From: Acidisoma sp. PAMC 29798
GTDB taxonomy: Bacteria > Pseudomonadota > Alphaproteobacteria > Acetobacterales > Acetobacteraceae
Direction: 5' to 3'
Length of the DNA: 64,000 bases
Assembly (NCBI RefSeq): GCF_030252425.1
Contig: NZ_CP126994.1
Location: 372,001 to 436,000, forward strand
A model generated the notes under the pieces. The model made no database searches and had not been told where the DNA came from. It saw only the letters and a program-made list of their open reading frames with translations. Of this stretch, positions 9,028-17,712 are shown piece by piece (within the stretch, counting starts at the first letter, position 1; every line of letters starts with the position of its first letter). The position numbers were made by a program, and so were the translations under genes.

Positions 9028-10950
9028 ATGCCCCGGCATTTTGACGTGGCGCGCCATCCCCTCGATCCGCTCACGCCGGAGGAGATTGCCCGCGTCGCAG
9101 CTGCAGTCAGGACCTGTGCGGATTTTGGCCTGGATATTCGCTTCGTCTCAATCGGCCTGGCCGAGCCGGCCAAAGCCGACCTCGCCGCATGGCATAGTGG
9201 TATCGCAGTGTCCCGCCTCGCCTTCGTCAGTCTCTATGACGTCGCGCAGCGCTGCGCTTATGAGGTGACCGTCGATCTGCCTGAGGGGCGTGTGGCCACG
9301 GTTCTCGCCCGGCCCGGCCTGCAACCCGGTATCGTGCTTGAGGAATTCGCCCTGTGCCAGGCGGCGGTGAAGGCCGATCCTGCCTGGCGAGCGGCGATCG
9401 CGCTTCGCGGCGTGACCGATTTCGAAAAAGCTCTGATCGATCCGTGGTCGGTCGGTGCCTATGGCGATGAGCGCTACCCGGACAAGCGGATGGCCCTCGC
9501 CCTGACTTGCATTCGCGGCGACCACAATGATGTCGGCTGTGGCCGCCCTGTCGAGGGCGTCGTCGCCTATGTCGATCTTGAGACGATGACGGTGGTCGAG
9601 GTGGTGGATACCGGTGTCGTGCCGCTACCGCCCCTCACCGGTTTCTACACGCCTGCAACCGTCGGGCCCTTGCGAACCGACATCAAACCTCTGGAGATCG
9701 TTCAACCCGAAGGCGCGAGTTTCACCGTCGATGGCCACCAAGTCCTTTGGCAGAACTGGTCCTTCCGCGTCGGCTTCACGCCGCGTGAGGGCCTTGTGCT
9801 GCATGAGATTGCGTATAAAGACCAAGGCCGGGTGCGGCCCATCATCTATCGCGCCTCGATGTCCGAAATGCTGGTGCCGTACGGTGACCCGACACCTGGG
9901 CACGCTAAGAAGAACGTCTTCGACAGCGGCGAATACGGCCTCGGCCGCATGACCAACAGCCTGACGCTTGGCTGCGATTGCGTTGGGACCATCCATTATT
10001 TCGACGCCCATCTCGCCACCATGAGCGGCGCGCCCATGACCATCCGGAATGCGGTCTGCCTGCATGAGGAAGATACCGGCACGCTGTGGAAGCATTATGA
10101 TTGGCGCACGCGCAATACCGAAGTGCGCCGGTCCCGGCGCCTGACGGTCTCGTTCTTCGCGACGCTCGGAAATTACGATTACGGCTTCTTCTGGCATCTC
10201 TACCAGAACGGCAACATCGAGATTGAGATCAAGCTGACCGGCATCCTGTCGACCGGCGCCGTGCCGGCCGGCACGCTGCCGCCCTGGGGCAGCCTGATCG
10301 CACCGCAGCTCTATGCGCCCATCCACCAGCACCACTTCATCTATCGGCTCGACATGGATGTGGACGGGGGCGGCAATTCGCTGTTCGAGGTTGATACGGT
10401 CGCTGACCCGCTGGGGCCGAGCAATCCCTACGGCACCGCCTTCCACGCCGTCGCTCGTCCCCTCAGGAGCGAAGGCGAAGCCATGCGGGATGCGAACCCC
10501 GCCATCGGTCGCGGTTGGCTTGTCACCAACCCAAACCGGCTCAACCATCTCGGCCAGCCGACGGCCTATAAGATCATGGCGGGCGCCGACATTGCGAAGC
10601 CCTTTGCGCATCCGGACTCCGCCATCATGCGACGCGGCGGATTCATGGCCCATACGCTATGGGCGACGCGTCACGACCCCGCCGAACTCTATGCCTCGGG
10701 CGACTACATCAACCAGAACCCCAACCCCGATGGCCTGCACAAGTGGGTTGCCCGCGATCATGCTCTGGAAAACACCAACCTCGTGGTCTGGTACAACATC
10801 GGCGTGCATCACATTCCCCGCCCCGAGGAATGGCCCGTGATGCCCGTGGCAACGGCGGGCTTCATGCTTAAGCCCGTCGGATTCTTTGACCGCAATCCCG
10901 CGATGGATGTGCCGCCGCCGGTCGCCGTCATCGCCTGCTGCGCCCCATAA
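9028..10950 (+). CDS. Copper-containing primary amine oxidase
   Basis: 640 residues from the ATG at 9028. All catalytic elements are readable: the topaquinone-forming tyrosine in LGNYDYGFF (Tyr383), the catalytic-base aspartate in VFDSGEYGLG (Asp299), copper ligands in HQHH (His433 and His435), and the third histidine in the HHIPRPEEWPVMP region (about His594). The spacing matches the roughly 640-residue Arthrobacter-type enzyme almost residue for residue, which is why I prefer 9028 over the upstream ATG at 8989. The enzyme oxidises a primary amine to an aldehyde with release of ammonia and hydrogen peroxide. No signal peptide is present, so it is probably cytoplasmic. The transporter binding-protein gene follows 28 bases downstream. 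Confidence 0.95.
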   Translation: MPRHFDVARHPLDPLTPEEIARVAAAVRTCADFGLDIRFVSIGLAEPAKADLAAWHSGIAVSRLAFVSLYDVAQRCAYEVTVDLPEGRVATVLARPGLQPGIVLEEFALCQAAVKADPAWRAAIALRGVTDFEKALIDPWSVGAYGDERYPDKRMALALTCIRGDHNDVGCGRPVEGVVAYVDLETMTVVEVVDTGVVPLPPLTGFYTPATVGPLRTDIKPLEIVQPEGASFTVDGHQVLWQNWSFRVGFTPREGLVLHEIAYKDQGRVRPIIYRASMSEMLVPYGDPTPGHAKKNVFDSGEYGLGRMTNSLTLGCDCVGTIHYFDAHLATMSGAPMTIRNAVCLHEEDTGTLWKHYDWRTRNTEVRRSRRLTVSFFATLGNYDYGFFWHLYQNGNIEIEIKLTGILSTGAVPAGTLPPWGSLIAPQLYAPIHQHHFIYRLDMDVDGGGNSLFEVDTVADPLGPSNPYGTAFHAVARPLRSEGEAMRDANPAIGRGWLVTNPNRLNHLGQPTAYKIMAGADIAKPFAHPDSAIMRRGGFMAHTLWATRHDPAELYASGDYINQNPNPDGLHKWVARDHALENTNLVVWYNIGVHHIPRPEEWPVMPVATAGFMLKPVGFFDRNPAMDVPPPVAVIACCAP

Positions 10951-10978
10951 CCCTCTTCTCATGATCAAGGATGTTTCC

Positions 10979-11830
10979 ATGAAGCCGATCAAAGCCATGA
11001 CCTTCGCCCTGGCGGGTGCGCTGTCGCTCTTCGCCGCATCACAGGCGAAGGCCGCTTGCGATCCCGCCGGCCTCGCCACGAAATACCCGACCCTTGTCGG
11101 CAAAACGATCATCATGGGCCTCGACCCTGAGACACCGCCCTATGCCACGCGCGACCCCAAGAACTTCAACAAATTCGTAGGCTCAGACATAGAACTCGCG
11201 AAAGCCGTCTTCGTCTGCGAGGGTCTGAAATACGAGTTCCGCCCCGGCGCGTGGTCGGGCCTGCTTCCGGCGGTGAATGCCGGGCAGATCAGCCTGATGT
11301 ATTATCTGTATTACAGCCCCGAGCGCGCGAAGCAGGTCGATTTCATCAATTACATGAAGGCCGGCGATGGCGCGCTGGTTCAGGTTGGCAACCCCAAGAA
11401 CATCCGGTCGGAAGCGGATCTCTGCGGCAAGACCGTGGTCGCCGGACTTGGAACGGTCGAAGAAGCTCAACTCCGCACCCTGTCACCCAAATGCGTCTCC
11501 GAGGGGAAGGGCGCCATCGACATCATGACGGCCAGCGACAGTGCCTCCGGCATGCGTTTGGTTGCCAACAAGCGCGCCGATGTCGATCTCGATGATCTCG
11601 TCTATGTCGACACCATGGTCGCGCAACAGCCGAAACTGCTGTTCCGTGCCTACAGCGTCATCGCCGACACCAAGATCGGCGTCGCGATCAAGAAGGGCAA
11701 TGACCCGCTGAGAAACGCCATCTTCGACGGTCTGACCTCCGTCCAGGCAGCCGGGGGGCAGTTGGCGATCTTCAAGACTTATGGTCTGTCCACTGATCTC
11801 ATCATCCCACCGACGGTGATGACAAAGTAG
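10979..11830 (+). CDS. Periplasmic amino-acid/amine-binding protein of an ABC transporter
   Basis: 283 residues with a classical signal peptide: KPIK basic start, hydrophobic ALAGALSLFAA, cleavage near AKA-ACD. The mature part is a family-3 solute-binding protein (KTIIMGLDPETPPYATRDPK, GSDIELAKAV, WSGLLPAVNAGQISLM). The ATG at 10979 has AAGGA about nine bases upstream; an open frame extends into the amine-oxidase end but has no signal peptide. Its expected partner is the fused permease-ATPase encoded at 6214-7818. Co-transcription with the amine oxidase suggests that the imported amine is the oxidase substrate, which is an inference. Confidence 0.93.
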   Translation: MKPIKAMTFALAGALSLFAASQAKAACDPAGLATKYPTLVGKTIIMGLDPETPPYATRDPKNFNKFVGSDIELAKAVFVCEGLKYEFRPGAWSGLLPAVNAGQISLMYYLYYSPERAKQVDFINYMKAGDGALVQVGNPKNIRSEADLCGKTVVAGLGTVEEAQLRTLSPKCVSEGKGAIDIMTASDSASGMRLVANKRADVDLDDLVYVDTMVAQQPKLLFRAYSVIADTKIGVAIKKGNDPLRNAIFDGLTSVQAAGGQLAIFKTYGLSTDLIIPPTVMTK

Positions 11831-11846
11831 CGTCCGCCTTCCAAAG

Positions 11847-11879
11847 GCTGGGATTTTGGGAAGCGCCCGAAATCCCAGC
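11847..11879 (+). terminator. Hairpin after the binding-protein gene
   Basis: A perfect 10-base stem (GCTGGGATTT at 11847-11856 with AAATCCCAGC at 11870-11879) and a 13-base loop begins 17 bases after the stop codon. There is no T-run after it, so it may be a weak or Rho-assisted terminator or a transcript-end stabiliser. It lies between convergent genes. Confidence 0.5.
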
Positions 11880-12002
11880 TATCGCGCCAGCCTTGGTCCT
11901 CGTTCATCGCCCACCCGCAGTTCGCTCGGCCAAGCTTGCCACATCCCAGGAGCAGCGGGCAGGCTTGCAACAGAGCCGTATCGATGATGTCGCCGCAGAT
12001 CC

Positions 12003-13010
12003 TTAACTCCCCGCGGCAAGTTGAGACGAAATGTCTGCCCCTCTTCCCTTGGCAACCCGGTTCACCATCTCGACCAAATCATGTGCGCGTAGCCCATCGG
12101 TTAGCGTACATTGTGGTGCGCTACCTTCCGCCAATATCTCTGCGAGATGATCGATCTCGGCTTGGTACGCGGGCCGGTATCGATCCCAAAAGTGGGCGTG
12201 TCGACGGGAAACGCGCGTATCATCAGCGGCGTCGAGGATCACCTCACTGACCCGTGGGTCGTTGCAGATCAGTCTACCCGCGGCACCGAAGATCTCGAGC
12301 CGCTGCTCGAAGCCATGTACGGCTTGGCGTGTCGCCGAAATCTGCGCAACGGGTCCTTCCGCCCAAGAAAGCTGAATGTGGGCCGTATCCACAGCGACCG
12401 CGTTGGGACCTACGCCGGGCATCTGATCTAGCTGAGCGTCTATGCGGTCAGGAAACCGGCCGACAAGCCAGAGGAGTTCGTCAAGGTCATGAACCACCAT
12501 GTCCGAGACAATCCCTCCTTGATGCAAGGCTTGCGATGTGGTCGGCGGCATCGGGTCCCGACTGAGTTGCAGAATATGCTGCACCCGGCCAATCTCTTGC
12601 GACGCCACTCTGTGGTGCATCTCGCGCCGCGCCGGATCAAAGCGGCGATGAAACCCGAGAATGACCGGCAGATTCGCTGCCCTGACATGATCAATGATGT
12701 CCACGATGGCCTCGCGTCTGAACGCCACGGGCTTCTCACACAGCACAGGCAAGCCGAGGTCACAGGCTTTGTAAATGTAATCAGTATGCGTCGCCGTCGG
12801 CGATGCGATGACCAGCGCATCGGGATGCGTGGCCTCCGTCGCGCTGGCCAAGTCAGGAAAGCAGGGGACATCCCAACGGTCCGGCAGCTCGGCGCCGGCC
12901 GCCGGATCAACAAAAGCGACAAGTTTTAGCCGGGGAGCGCGGCTAACTGAGAGCGCGTGTACTGCCGCTATTCGGCCTGCTCCAATGATCACGACTCGAT
13001 ATCTACCCAT
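12003..13010 (-). CDS. Gfo/Idh/MocA family NAD(P)-dependent oxidoreductase
   Basis: 335 residues from the ATG at 13010, which has GGGAG upstream. The N-terminal Rossmann fold reads RVVIIGAGRIAAVHALSV, the family EKP motif is LCEKPVAFRREAI, and GFHRRFD follows in the substrate region. Members oxidise or reduce sugars, inositols, bile pigments and similar compounds. This is the last gene of a leftward cluster with aldehyde dehydrogenase, a sugar-isomerase-like TIM barrel and an SDR. A methionine 8 codons upstream is possible but lacks a good ribosome site. Substrate unknown. Confidence 0.9.
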   Translation of the reverse strand: MGRYRVVIIGAGRIAAVHALSVSRAPRLKLVAFVDPAAGAELPDRWDVPCFPDLASATEATHPDALVIASPTATHTDYIYKACDLGLPVLCEKPVAFRREAIVDIIDHVRAANLPVILGFHRRFDPARREMHHRVASQEIGRVQHILQLSRDPMPPTTSQALHQGGIVSDMVVHDLDELLWLVGRFPDRIDAQLDQMPGVGPNAVAVDTAHIQLSWAEGPVAQISATRQAVHGFEQRLEIFGAAGRLICNDPRVSEVILDAADDTRVSRRHAHFWDRYRPAYQAEIDHLAEILAEGSAPQCTLTDGLRAHDLVEMVNRVAKGRGADISSQLAAGS

Positions 13011-13088
13011 CGTCTCCCTCGCAAGTGACCGCAACGTTCAACGCCATGGTGTCTTCCTCTCGCGCTTTGCGCCGAAAGGGTTCCTAAC

Positions 13089-14531
13089 TCAGAACGGATA
13101 ATGTGGACGCTCGGTATCGATCGTCATCCAGCGGCGGTAGGTGAATGCTTCCAGGCCGCCAGCACCGCCGAAGCGGCCGATGCCGCTCGCCTTGATGCCG
13201 CCAAACGGGACATGCGCCTCGTCCTGGATGGTTGGGCCATTGATGTGGCAGATTCCGCTGTTGATGCTGCGCGCGACCGCCATGGCACGGTTGATGTCCT
13301 TGCTGAAGACGGCCGCCGACAGCCCGTATTCGGTGTCGTTCGCGACCTGGACCGCCTCGTCGTCGGATCCGGTCCGGATCACCACGGCGACCGGCCCGAA
13401 GACCTCTTCGTGGTAGATCGCCATCCCTGGGGTCACTCGGTCGAGCACGACCGGTTCAAGGAAGACGCCCTCGGCCGTGCCTCCGGCGCGCCGAATGGCA
13501 CCTTTGCCCACAGCATCCTCCATCAGGGTCTGCACCCTCTGAACCGCAGATGCGTTGATCATGCCGCCGAGTTGGCCGTTGCCGCCGCCCCGGGTCGCTG
13601 CAAGTCCCGAGGCTTTCTCAGCCAGGCGATCGACAAACTCATCGGCGATACGGGCATCGACGATGACGCGCCCGCTCGCCATACAAATCTGTCCCTGGTG
13701 CATGAAGGCGCTGAACGCTGTTGCCTGCACGGCATCGTCAAGGTTGGCGTCGTCGAGCACGACAAGCGGGGACTTGCCGCCCAGTTCCAGGACGCACGGC
13801 TTGAGCGCCTCACCTGCCAGCCGGCCAATCACCCGCCCGATCTTGCTTGAGCCGGTAAAGTTCACGTGCCGGATCGCCTCATGACGGATGAGCGTTTCCA
13901 CAAGCGCCGGGGTAGCGGCGCGCGACCCGCTGACGAGGTTGACCACGCCACGCGGGAAGTCCCGGCACACGCGCTCAATGATCGTGTAGTGCGTGGCCGG
14001 GCAAGATTCCGAGCTCTTGAGGACGCAGGTATTGCCGCAGGCGAGCGCCATTGCGAACGAGCGCACGAAGAGGACGATCGGCGCATTCCACGGTGCGATG
14101 CCGAAGCAGACGCCCCAAGGCTCGCGCGTGGCGAACGAGAGCGAGCCGGAGCGGTCGGTCGGCATGGTTTCCCCGGTCAGTTGGGTTGTCATGGCAGCGG
14201 CTTCGCGCAGCATGTTCGCGCCGAGATCGCAGTTAAACGCTGCCCAGCTTCTGGCAGCGCCAGTCTCCAACACCATTGCGGAAACGATCTCTTCGCGTGC
14301 TTCCAGCAGACGATCTGCCGCCTGCCAGAGAAGTGCCCGCCGGTGTGTCGGGCGTGTCCTCGACCATGACGCGAAGGCTTTTGAAGCGGCCAACGCAGCA
14401 CGCTCCGCATCCACCGGCGCCGCCTCCGCCGTAGCGCTGGCTAGCTTTCCAGTTGCCGGATCAAAACAATCAAAGGTGAGGCCGCTTGCAGCGGGCTGCG
14501 GCTCGCCGTCGATAATGAGATTTGCGATCAT
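13089..14531 (-). CDS. NAD(P)-dependent aldehyde dehydrogenase
   Basis: 480 residues, normal for the family. The cofactor-binding and catalytic elements are intact: GIAPWNAPIVLFVRS, VNFTGSSKIGRVIG, the general-base glutamate in LELGGKSP and the nucleophilic cysteine in GQICMASGR, then EEVFGPVAVV. The overall pattern (short N-terminus, APWNAP, MASGR) resembles vanillin or salicylaldehyde dehydrogenases. It converts an aldehyde to a carboxylic acid in the cytoplasm. Neighbours on the same strand are a TIM-barrel protein, an SDR and a Gfo/Idh/MocA oxidoreductase. Aromatic aldehyde is my guess; a sugar-derived aldehyde is the alternative. Confidence 0.93.
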   Translation of the reverse strand: MIANLIIDGEPQPAASGLTFDCFDPATGKLASATAEAAPVDAERAALAASKAFASWSRTRPTHRRALLWQAADRLLEAREEIVSAMVLETGAARSWAAFNCDLGANMLREAAAMTTQLTGETMPTDRSGSLSFATREPWGVCFGIAPWNAPIVLFVRSFAMALACGNTCVLKSSESCPATHYTIIERVCRDFPRGVVNLVSGSRAATPALVETLIRHEAIRHVNFTGSSKIGRVIGRLAGEALKPCVLELGGKSPLVVLDDANLDDAVQATAFSAFMHQGQICMASGRVIVDARIADEFVDRLAEKASGLAATRGGGNGQLGGMINASAVQRVQTLMEDAVGKGAIRRAGGTAEGVFLEPVVLDRVTPGMAIYHEEVFGPVAVVIRTGSDDEAVQVANDTEYGLSAAVFSKDINRAMAVARSINSGICHINGPTIQDEAHVPFGGIKASGIGRFGGAGGLEAFTYRRWMTIDTERPHYPF

Positions 14532-14603
14532 TGCTGTACCCTGATGGCGATGGATTTCAGTCCGTGGTGCTGGCTGGCCTTTGCGGCGGCTGCCGGGCGC
14601 CGA

Positions 14604-15494
14604 TCAAATCCCGATGTCAGCGCGGGCCAGCGCGTCCCGCAGTGATCGTCGCGAAATAGAAGCGACCTCGGATGGCCGGAGATCCTTGTTGGCGGGCGAA
14701 AACACCTCGGGATTGACCTGCGCCAGACCGTCGATGCGCGCCAACACCCGCAAGACATCGGTGATCGGGAACTCGCCCTCTCCAGGCCAGAGCCGGTCAA
14801 AGCAGTTTTCCAGCAACGAGACGCCGGCGGGAAGCGCGAGCGGGCCGTCGTTGAGCTGGACAGTGTGGATGCGGTCGCCAGGGATCGCTTCCAGGTCGCT
14901 CAGCGTCGAGCCGCCCCGAACAAAATGCAGGATGTCAAACACCAAACCACCATTTAGACGGTCGGCTTGCCGCACGATATCCCAGGCGTCATTCAGCGTC
15001 CTGACACCCCACATCGGCAGGTTTTCGAGGTCGCAGATGACTCCGAATTCGCCTGCGAGATCGCAGGTTTTCGCGAAATCCTCAATGACCTGTTCAACCG
15101 GCAGGTGGCCAGTCGGGAAAGTCGCGTTCAGGCTCACATAGGAACAGCCGAGCGCCTGGCAGAGTTGGAAAAAGCGTAATGGCGTGATGTCCAGATTCGT
15201 GTTGTCGGACGATACCATTGCCGTCCAGGCGCTGAGCGGGTCCAAACGGACGATTGCTATGCCAGCGTCCGCCGCCATCGATCGTGCGTCGGCCAGTGTC
15301 AGACCTGACTCCAGGATGACAAGAGCATCGTGTGCTCGCAGGGACAGACCGTCGAAGCCCGCCAGACGCGTGGCCTCAACCATTTCAGGGAAGGAGAGAT
15401 GCGTTAGATTTGCAAACGGCATCACCAGTGGACCGCGAAGTCCGTGACTGCGCACGCTTGGCGTGATCTGGTTTGAAGACATCGTCGTTTCCAT
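14604..15494 (-). CDS. Sugar phosphate isomerase/epimerase-like TIM barrel protein
   Basis: About 296 residues. The sequence has the xylose-isomerase-like TIM-barrel pattern: GFDGLSLRAHDA early, VICDLENLPMWG in the middle, LVFDILHFVRGG (metal-binding region) and HTVQLNDGPLA near the end, then INPEVFSP-like VNPEVFSPAN. These proteins isomerise or dehydrate sugar acids, inositol derivatives or, in some cases, dehydroshikimate-like compounds. Start may be the ATG at 15494 or the one at 15482, which has GGAA upstream. A longer open frame to 16304 is a shadow of the SDR gene and should be ignored. Cytoplasmic; substrate unknown. Confidence 0.82.
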   Translation of the reverse strand: METTMSSNQITPSVRSHGLRGPLVMPFANLTHLSFPEMVEATRLAGFDGLSLRAHDALVILESGLTLADARSMAADAGIAIVRLDPLSAWTAMVSSDNTNLDITPLRFFQLCQALGCSYVSLNATFPTGHLPVEQVIEDFAKTCDLAGEFGVICDLENLPMWGVRTLNDAWDIVRQADRLNGGLVFDILHFVRGGSTLSDLEAIPGDRIHTVQLNDGPLALPAGVSLLENCFDRLWPGEGEFPITDVLRVLARIDGLAQVNPEVFSPANKDLRPSEVASISRRSLRDALARADIGI

Positions 15495-15526
15495 TCGATT
15501 GAGGGCTGTCTTCGCCAGCCTGCTGG

Positions 15527-16300
15527 TCAGAGTTCTCGCAGGCCGCTGGGTTGGACGGCATAGTGGCTCGCCAGACCGCCATCGGCTTCTATGTTGGTGC
15601 CACGCAGCCAACTCGATCCGCCCTCCAGCAGGAAGGCAATGATCGGTGCGAGATCGGCCACCTGAGCCGATCGGTCCATCACCGCCATGTCCTGCTCGAC
15701 CCTGTCGCCGAGGGTGGCGACGAAGTCCTGGAGGATGGGCGTTTCGACCGGACCGGGACTGACGCAGTTCATGCGGATACCCCGGCTGCGCCACGTCCAG
15801 CGGTTCAGCAGCGTCCATGCAATAATGTACTGCTTGGAGAAGAAATAGCTGTGCGGCGTGACGACCGCATGCCTTTGGCAGAACGACTCCGCTTCGTCGA
15901 AATCGACGCCATGGAACTCGTTGATCAGTTCCACGTTGTCGCGCCAAGCGTGACCGGCGAAGGAGGCCAGGTTCACGATGGAGCCCCCGTCTGCGAGCTT
16001 CGGAATCAATCCCAGTGTCAGAGTACGCAGGCCGATGGCATTGACCTTCAGCACGTCTGCGGGCGCCGCCGTCGGCGGCAGGCCGGCGATGTTGCATAGC
16101 CCGCGGATGCCAGCCGGCAGGTTGGCGACAAGTTCGCGGACCGGAGCGGCGTGACCGAGATCGCACGAGACGAAGTGGTCGCAGGTCCCGGTGGCCGGTT
16201 CCCGCCGGTCCACACCGATGACCACCATCCCGCGGTCGCGAAGCAAGCGGGCGACGCCAGCCCCGATGCCGGACGCAACGCCGGTGACGACGACGGTCAT
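15527..16300 (-). CDS. Short-chain dehydrogenase/reductase
   Basis: 257 residues. The cofactor motif is VTGVASGIGAGVARLL, the NNAG position reads NIAG, the catalytic serine lies in SIVNLASFAG, and the YxxxK motif is YFFSK. There is an unusually long segment between the catalytic serine and tyrosine, and NCVSPGPVETPIL follows. That long insertion is shared with the 3-alpha-hydroxysteroid/coniferyl-alcohol dehydrogenase branch of the SDRs. Together with the aldehyde dehydrogenase and SnoaL-like protein nearby it hints at oxidation of an aromatic or steroid-like alcohol. First gene of the leftward cluster downstream of the IclR regulator. Confidence 0.9.
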   Translation of the reverse strand: MTVVVTGVASGIGAGVARLLRDRGMVVIGVDRREPATGTCDHFVSCDLGHAAPVRELVANLPAGIRGLCNIAGLPPTAAPADVLKVNAIGLRTLTLGLIPKLADGGSIVNLASFAGHAWRDNVELINEFHGVDFDEAESFCQRHAVVTPHSYFFSKQYIIAWTLLNRWTWRSRGIRMNCVSPGPVETPILQDFVATLGDRVEQDMAVMDRSAQVADLAPIIAFLLEGGSSWLRGTNIEADGGLASHYAVQPSGLREL

Positions 16301-16787
16301 GCAAGCGCCCTCCCGCCGTTCACTGTGCGCGACGTCCAGGTCTGCTCCAGAACCAGAGCCACCACGAATGCAAACGATCGGGCATGCCTGATCGCCAAGC
16401 AGCCTCTGTCATCCAAATGCTTCGACACTTTCCCTCCCATCAGATTGGAATTCGGTCGATCGCAGCCAATGCTATTTGGACAGCGCCGCCTTTTGGCCGA
16501 TGTCAGCCGTTATAAGTCCGCATACGTAAATCAGTTTCCCAGTGTGCACAATGGCCATTTGCTTGGTGTCGGCCTCGCGGAACTCGGCGTCGCTGGCGAC
16601 CAAGGCATGGTGCGCGTGATCGTGGATCCGCATCCATGCTGACGTGCGATTTCCGTCGCCGCGTCGCGGACTAGCAATGCCTGAGAGGGCGACACAAAAG
16701 GCGCGGCTTGCACCTGTCGCCGAGCACTTGGAGTCTGGAGCCAGAAAGACTGTGCCGTTAGCGGCAGCCCAAGAAAGCGGGCGATCG
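16301..16787. other. Gap between SDR and IclR genes
   Basis: 487 bases without an intact gene. The only coding-like stretch is a short leftward fragment at 16472-16633 resembling the start of a RidA-type protein. The 170 bases next to the SDR start should contain the promoter for the SDR-to-Gfo operon, but I could not assign a convincing -35/-10 pair or an operator. Confidence 0.4.
16472..16633 (-). pseudogene. Possible RidA-like N-terminal remnant
   Basis: Fifty-three codons from an ATG at 16633 to a TAG. The stretch AIVHTGKLIYVCGLITAD has the spacing of the N-terminal strand region of RidA/YjgF proteins (typically A-V-V-H-G-x-x-V-Y-x-x-G-Q-V-A-D). Full members have about 115-130 residues, so this would be truncated by more than half. 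RidA deaminates reactive enamines and is common beside amine or amino-acid catabolic genes. The match is short and made by eye. Confidence 0.3.
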
Positions 16788-17564
16788 TCAAGCCAGGGCG
16801 ATCTGGCGACGGATAGCGTCCACGGCGCTGGTGAGCGCAGCTTCGAACAGCTTCGCGGCATCCGGATTGAAGCGTACAGCGGGGATTGCGAGGTTGACGG
16901 CGCCGACCGGGCGCATTGCTTCGTCGAGGATCGGCTTGGCGACGCCGATGATGCCGGGCGTCCACTCCTCATAGGAATACGCAAAGCCCTGCGCCACGAT
17001 CTTCGCCAGGTTCTTGCGCAGCGCGCCCGCCGTTTTGATCGTTGACGGCGTTCTGGACTCAAACGAAATGCGTCGGATGTAGTCGTCCTGAATGTCCTTC
17101 GTCAGGTGGGCGAGAATGGCCTTCGCCCCCGACGTGGCGTAGAGCGGCGCCGCATCGCCGAGCTTGAGATGCGAGACGAGACGCTGCGGACCCATGACCG
17201 TGCAGGCGACCTCGACGATGTCGCCCCTGAGAAGGTTCAGGGCACTGGATTCAAGCGTCTTGGCAGTGAGCTCGGTCAGCACCGGTCCAGACACCGTCAC
17301 GAGATCCCGTGCCAAGCCAGCCTGCTTCGCAAGACGCGTGAAGGCCGGTCCTAGCGCGTAGGTCTTGCCCTGGGGCTCGTACGCGAGCCACTTCCGTGAC
17401 ACGAGGTTCTTCAACAGCTGCGTCAGGCTGCTCTTCGGAATCTGCAGCGCTTCGGCGATCTCGGTATGCGACATATCCCTATCCCAGCTGCTCAGCAGCT
17501 CGAACACGAGGAGAACCCTGTCGGCGGACTTGACGGTCCCGGCGGCTGTGGCTTGGTCTGACAT
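16788..17564 (-). CDS. IclR-family transcriptional regulator
   Basis: 258 residues from the ATG at 17564. An N-terminal winged helix (LLSSWDRDMSHTEIAEALQI, then PKSSLTQLLKNL) is followed by the IclR effector domain (YATSGAKAILAHL, AYSYEEWTPGIIGVAKPI, AVNLAIPAVRF). The protein should control the SDR/TIM/ALDH/Gfo genes that follow on the same strand and possibly the SnoaL-like gene. A perfect dyad with 8-base arms sits immediately upstream of this ATG at 17565-17586, consistent with autoregulation. A GTG at 17573 inside the dyad is the alternative start. Confidence 0.9.
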   Translation of the reverse strand: MSDQATAAGTVKSADRVLLVFELLSSWDRDMSHTEIAEALQIPKSSLTQLLKNLVSRKWLAYEPQGKTYALGPAFTRLAKQAGLARDLVTVSGPVLTELTAKTLESSALNLLRGDIVEVACTVMGPQRLVSHLKLGDAAPLYATSGAKAILAHLTKDIQDDYIRRISFESRTPSTIKTAGALRKNLAKIVAQGFAYSYEEWTPGIIGVAKPILDEAMRPVGAVNLAIPAVRFNPDAAKLFEAALTSAVDAIRRQIALA

Positions 17565-17586
17565 CAAGTTCACATAGATGAACTTG
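17565..17586. promoter_or_regulatory. Dyad at the iclR-type gene start
   Basis: CAAGTTCA at 17565-17572 and TGAACTTG at 17579-17586 form a perfect 8-base inverted repeat with a 6-base spacer, touching the regulator's start codon. IclR-family proteins bind such dyads as dimers. TGAAC/GTTCA-type half-sites recur at 18368-18379 upstream of the SnoaL-like gene. Confidence 0.55.
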
Positions 17587-17712
17587 GTCCAGCATGCCAG
17601 ATTACTCTTCTATGGATGGCCGCGCATCATGTTGGCTTGCTGTGTGCCACCAAGGCCGGTGCGAGCACGACCGGGCGGGATGCGCAACGAATGTGAACGG
17701 AGCGACCATGGA

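Noticed and set aside
14604-16304. A single 566-codon leftward frame
   Set aside because: Only its second half is coding (the TIM-barrel protein). The first half is an out-of-phase shadow of the SDR gene.
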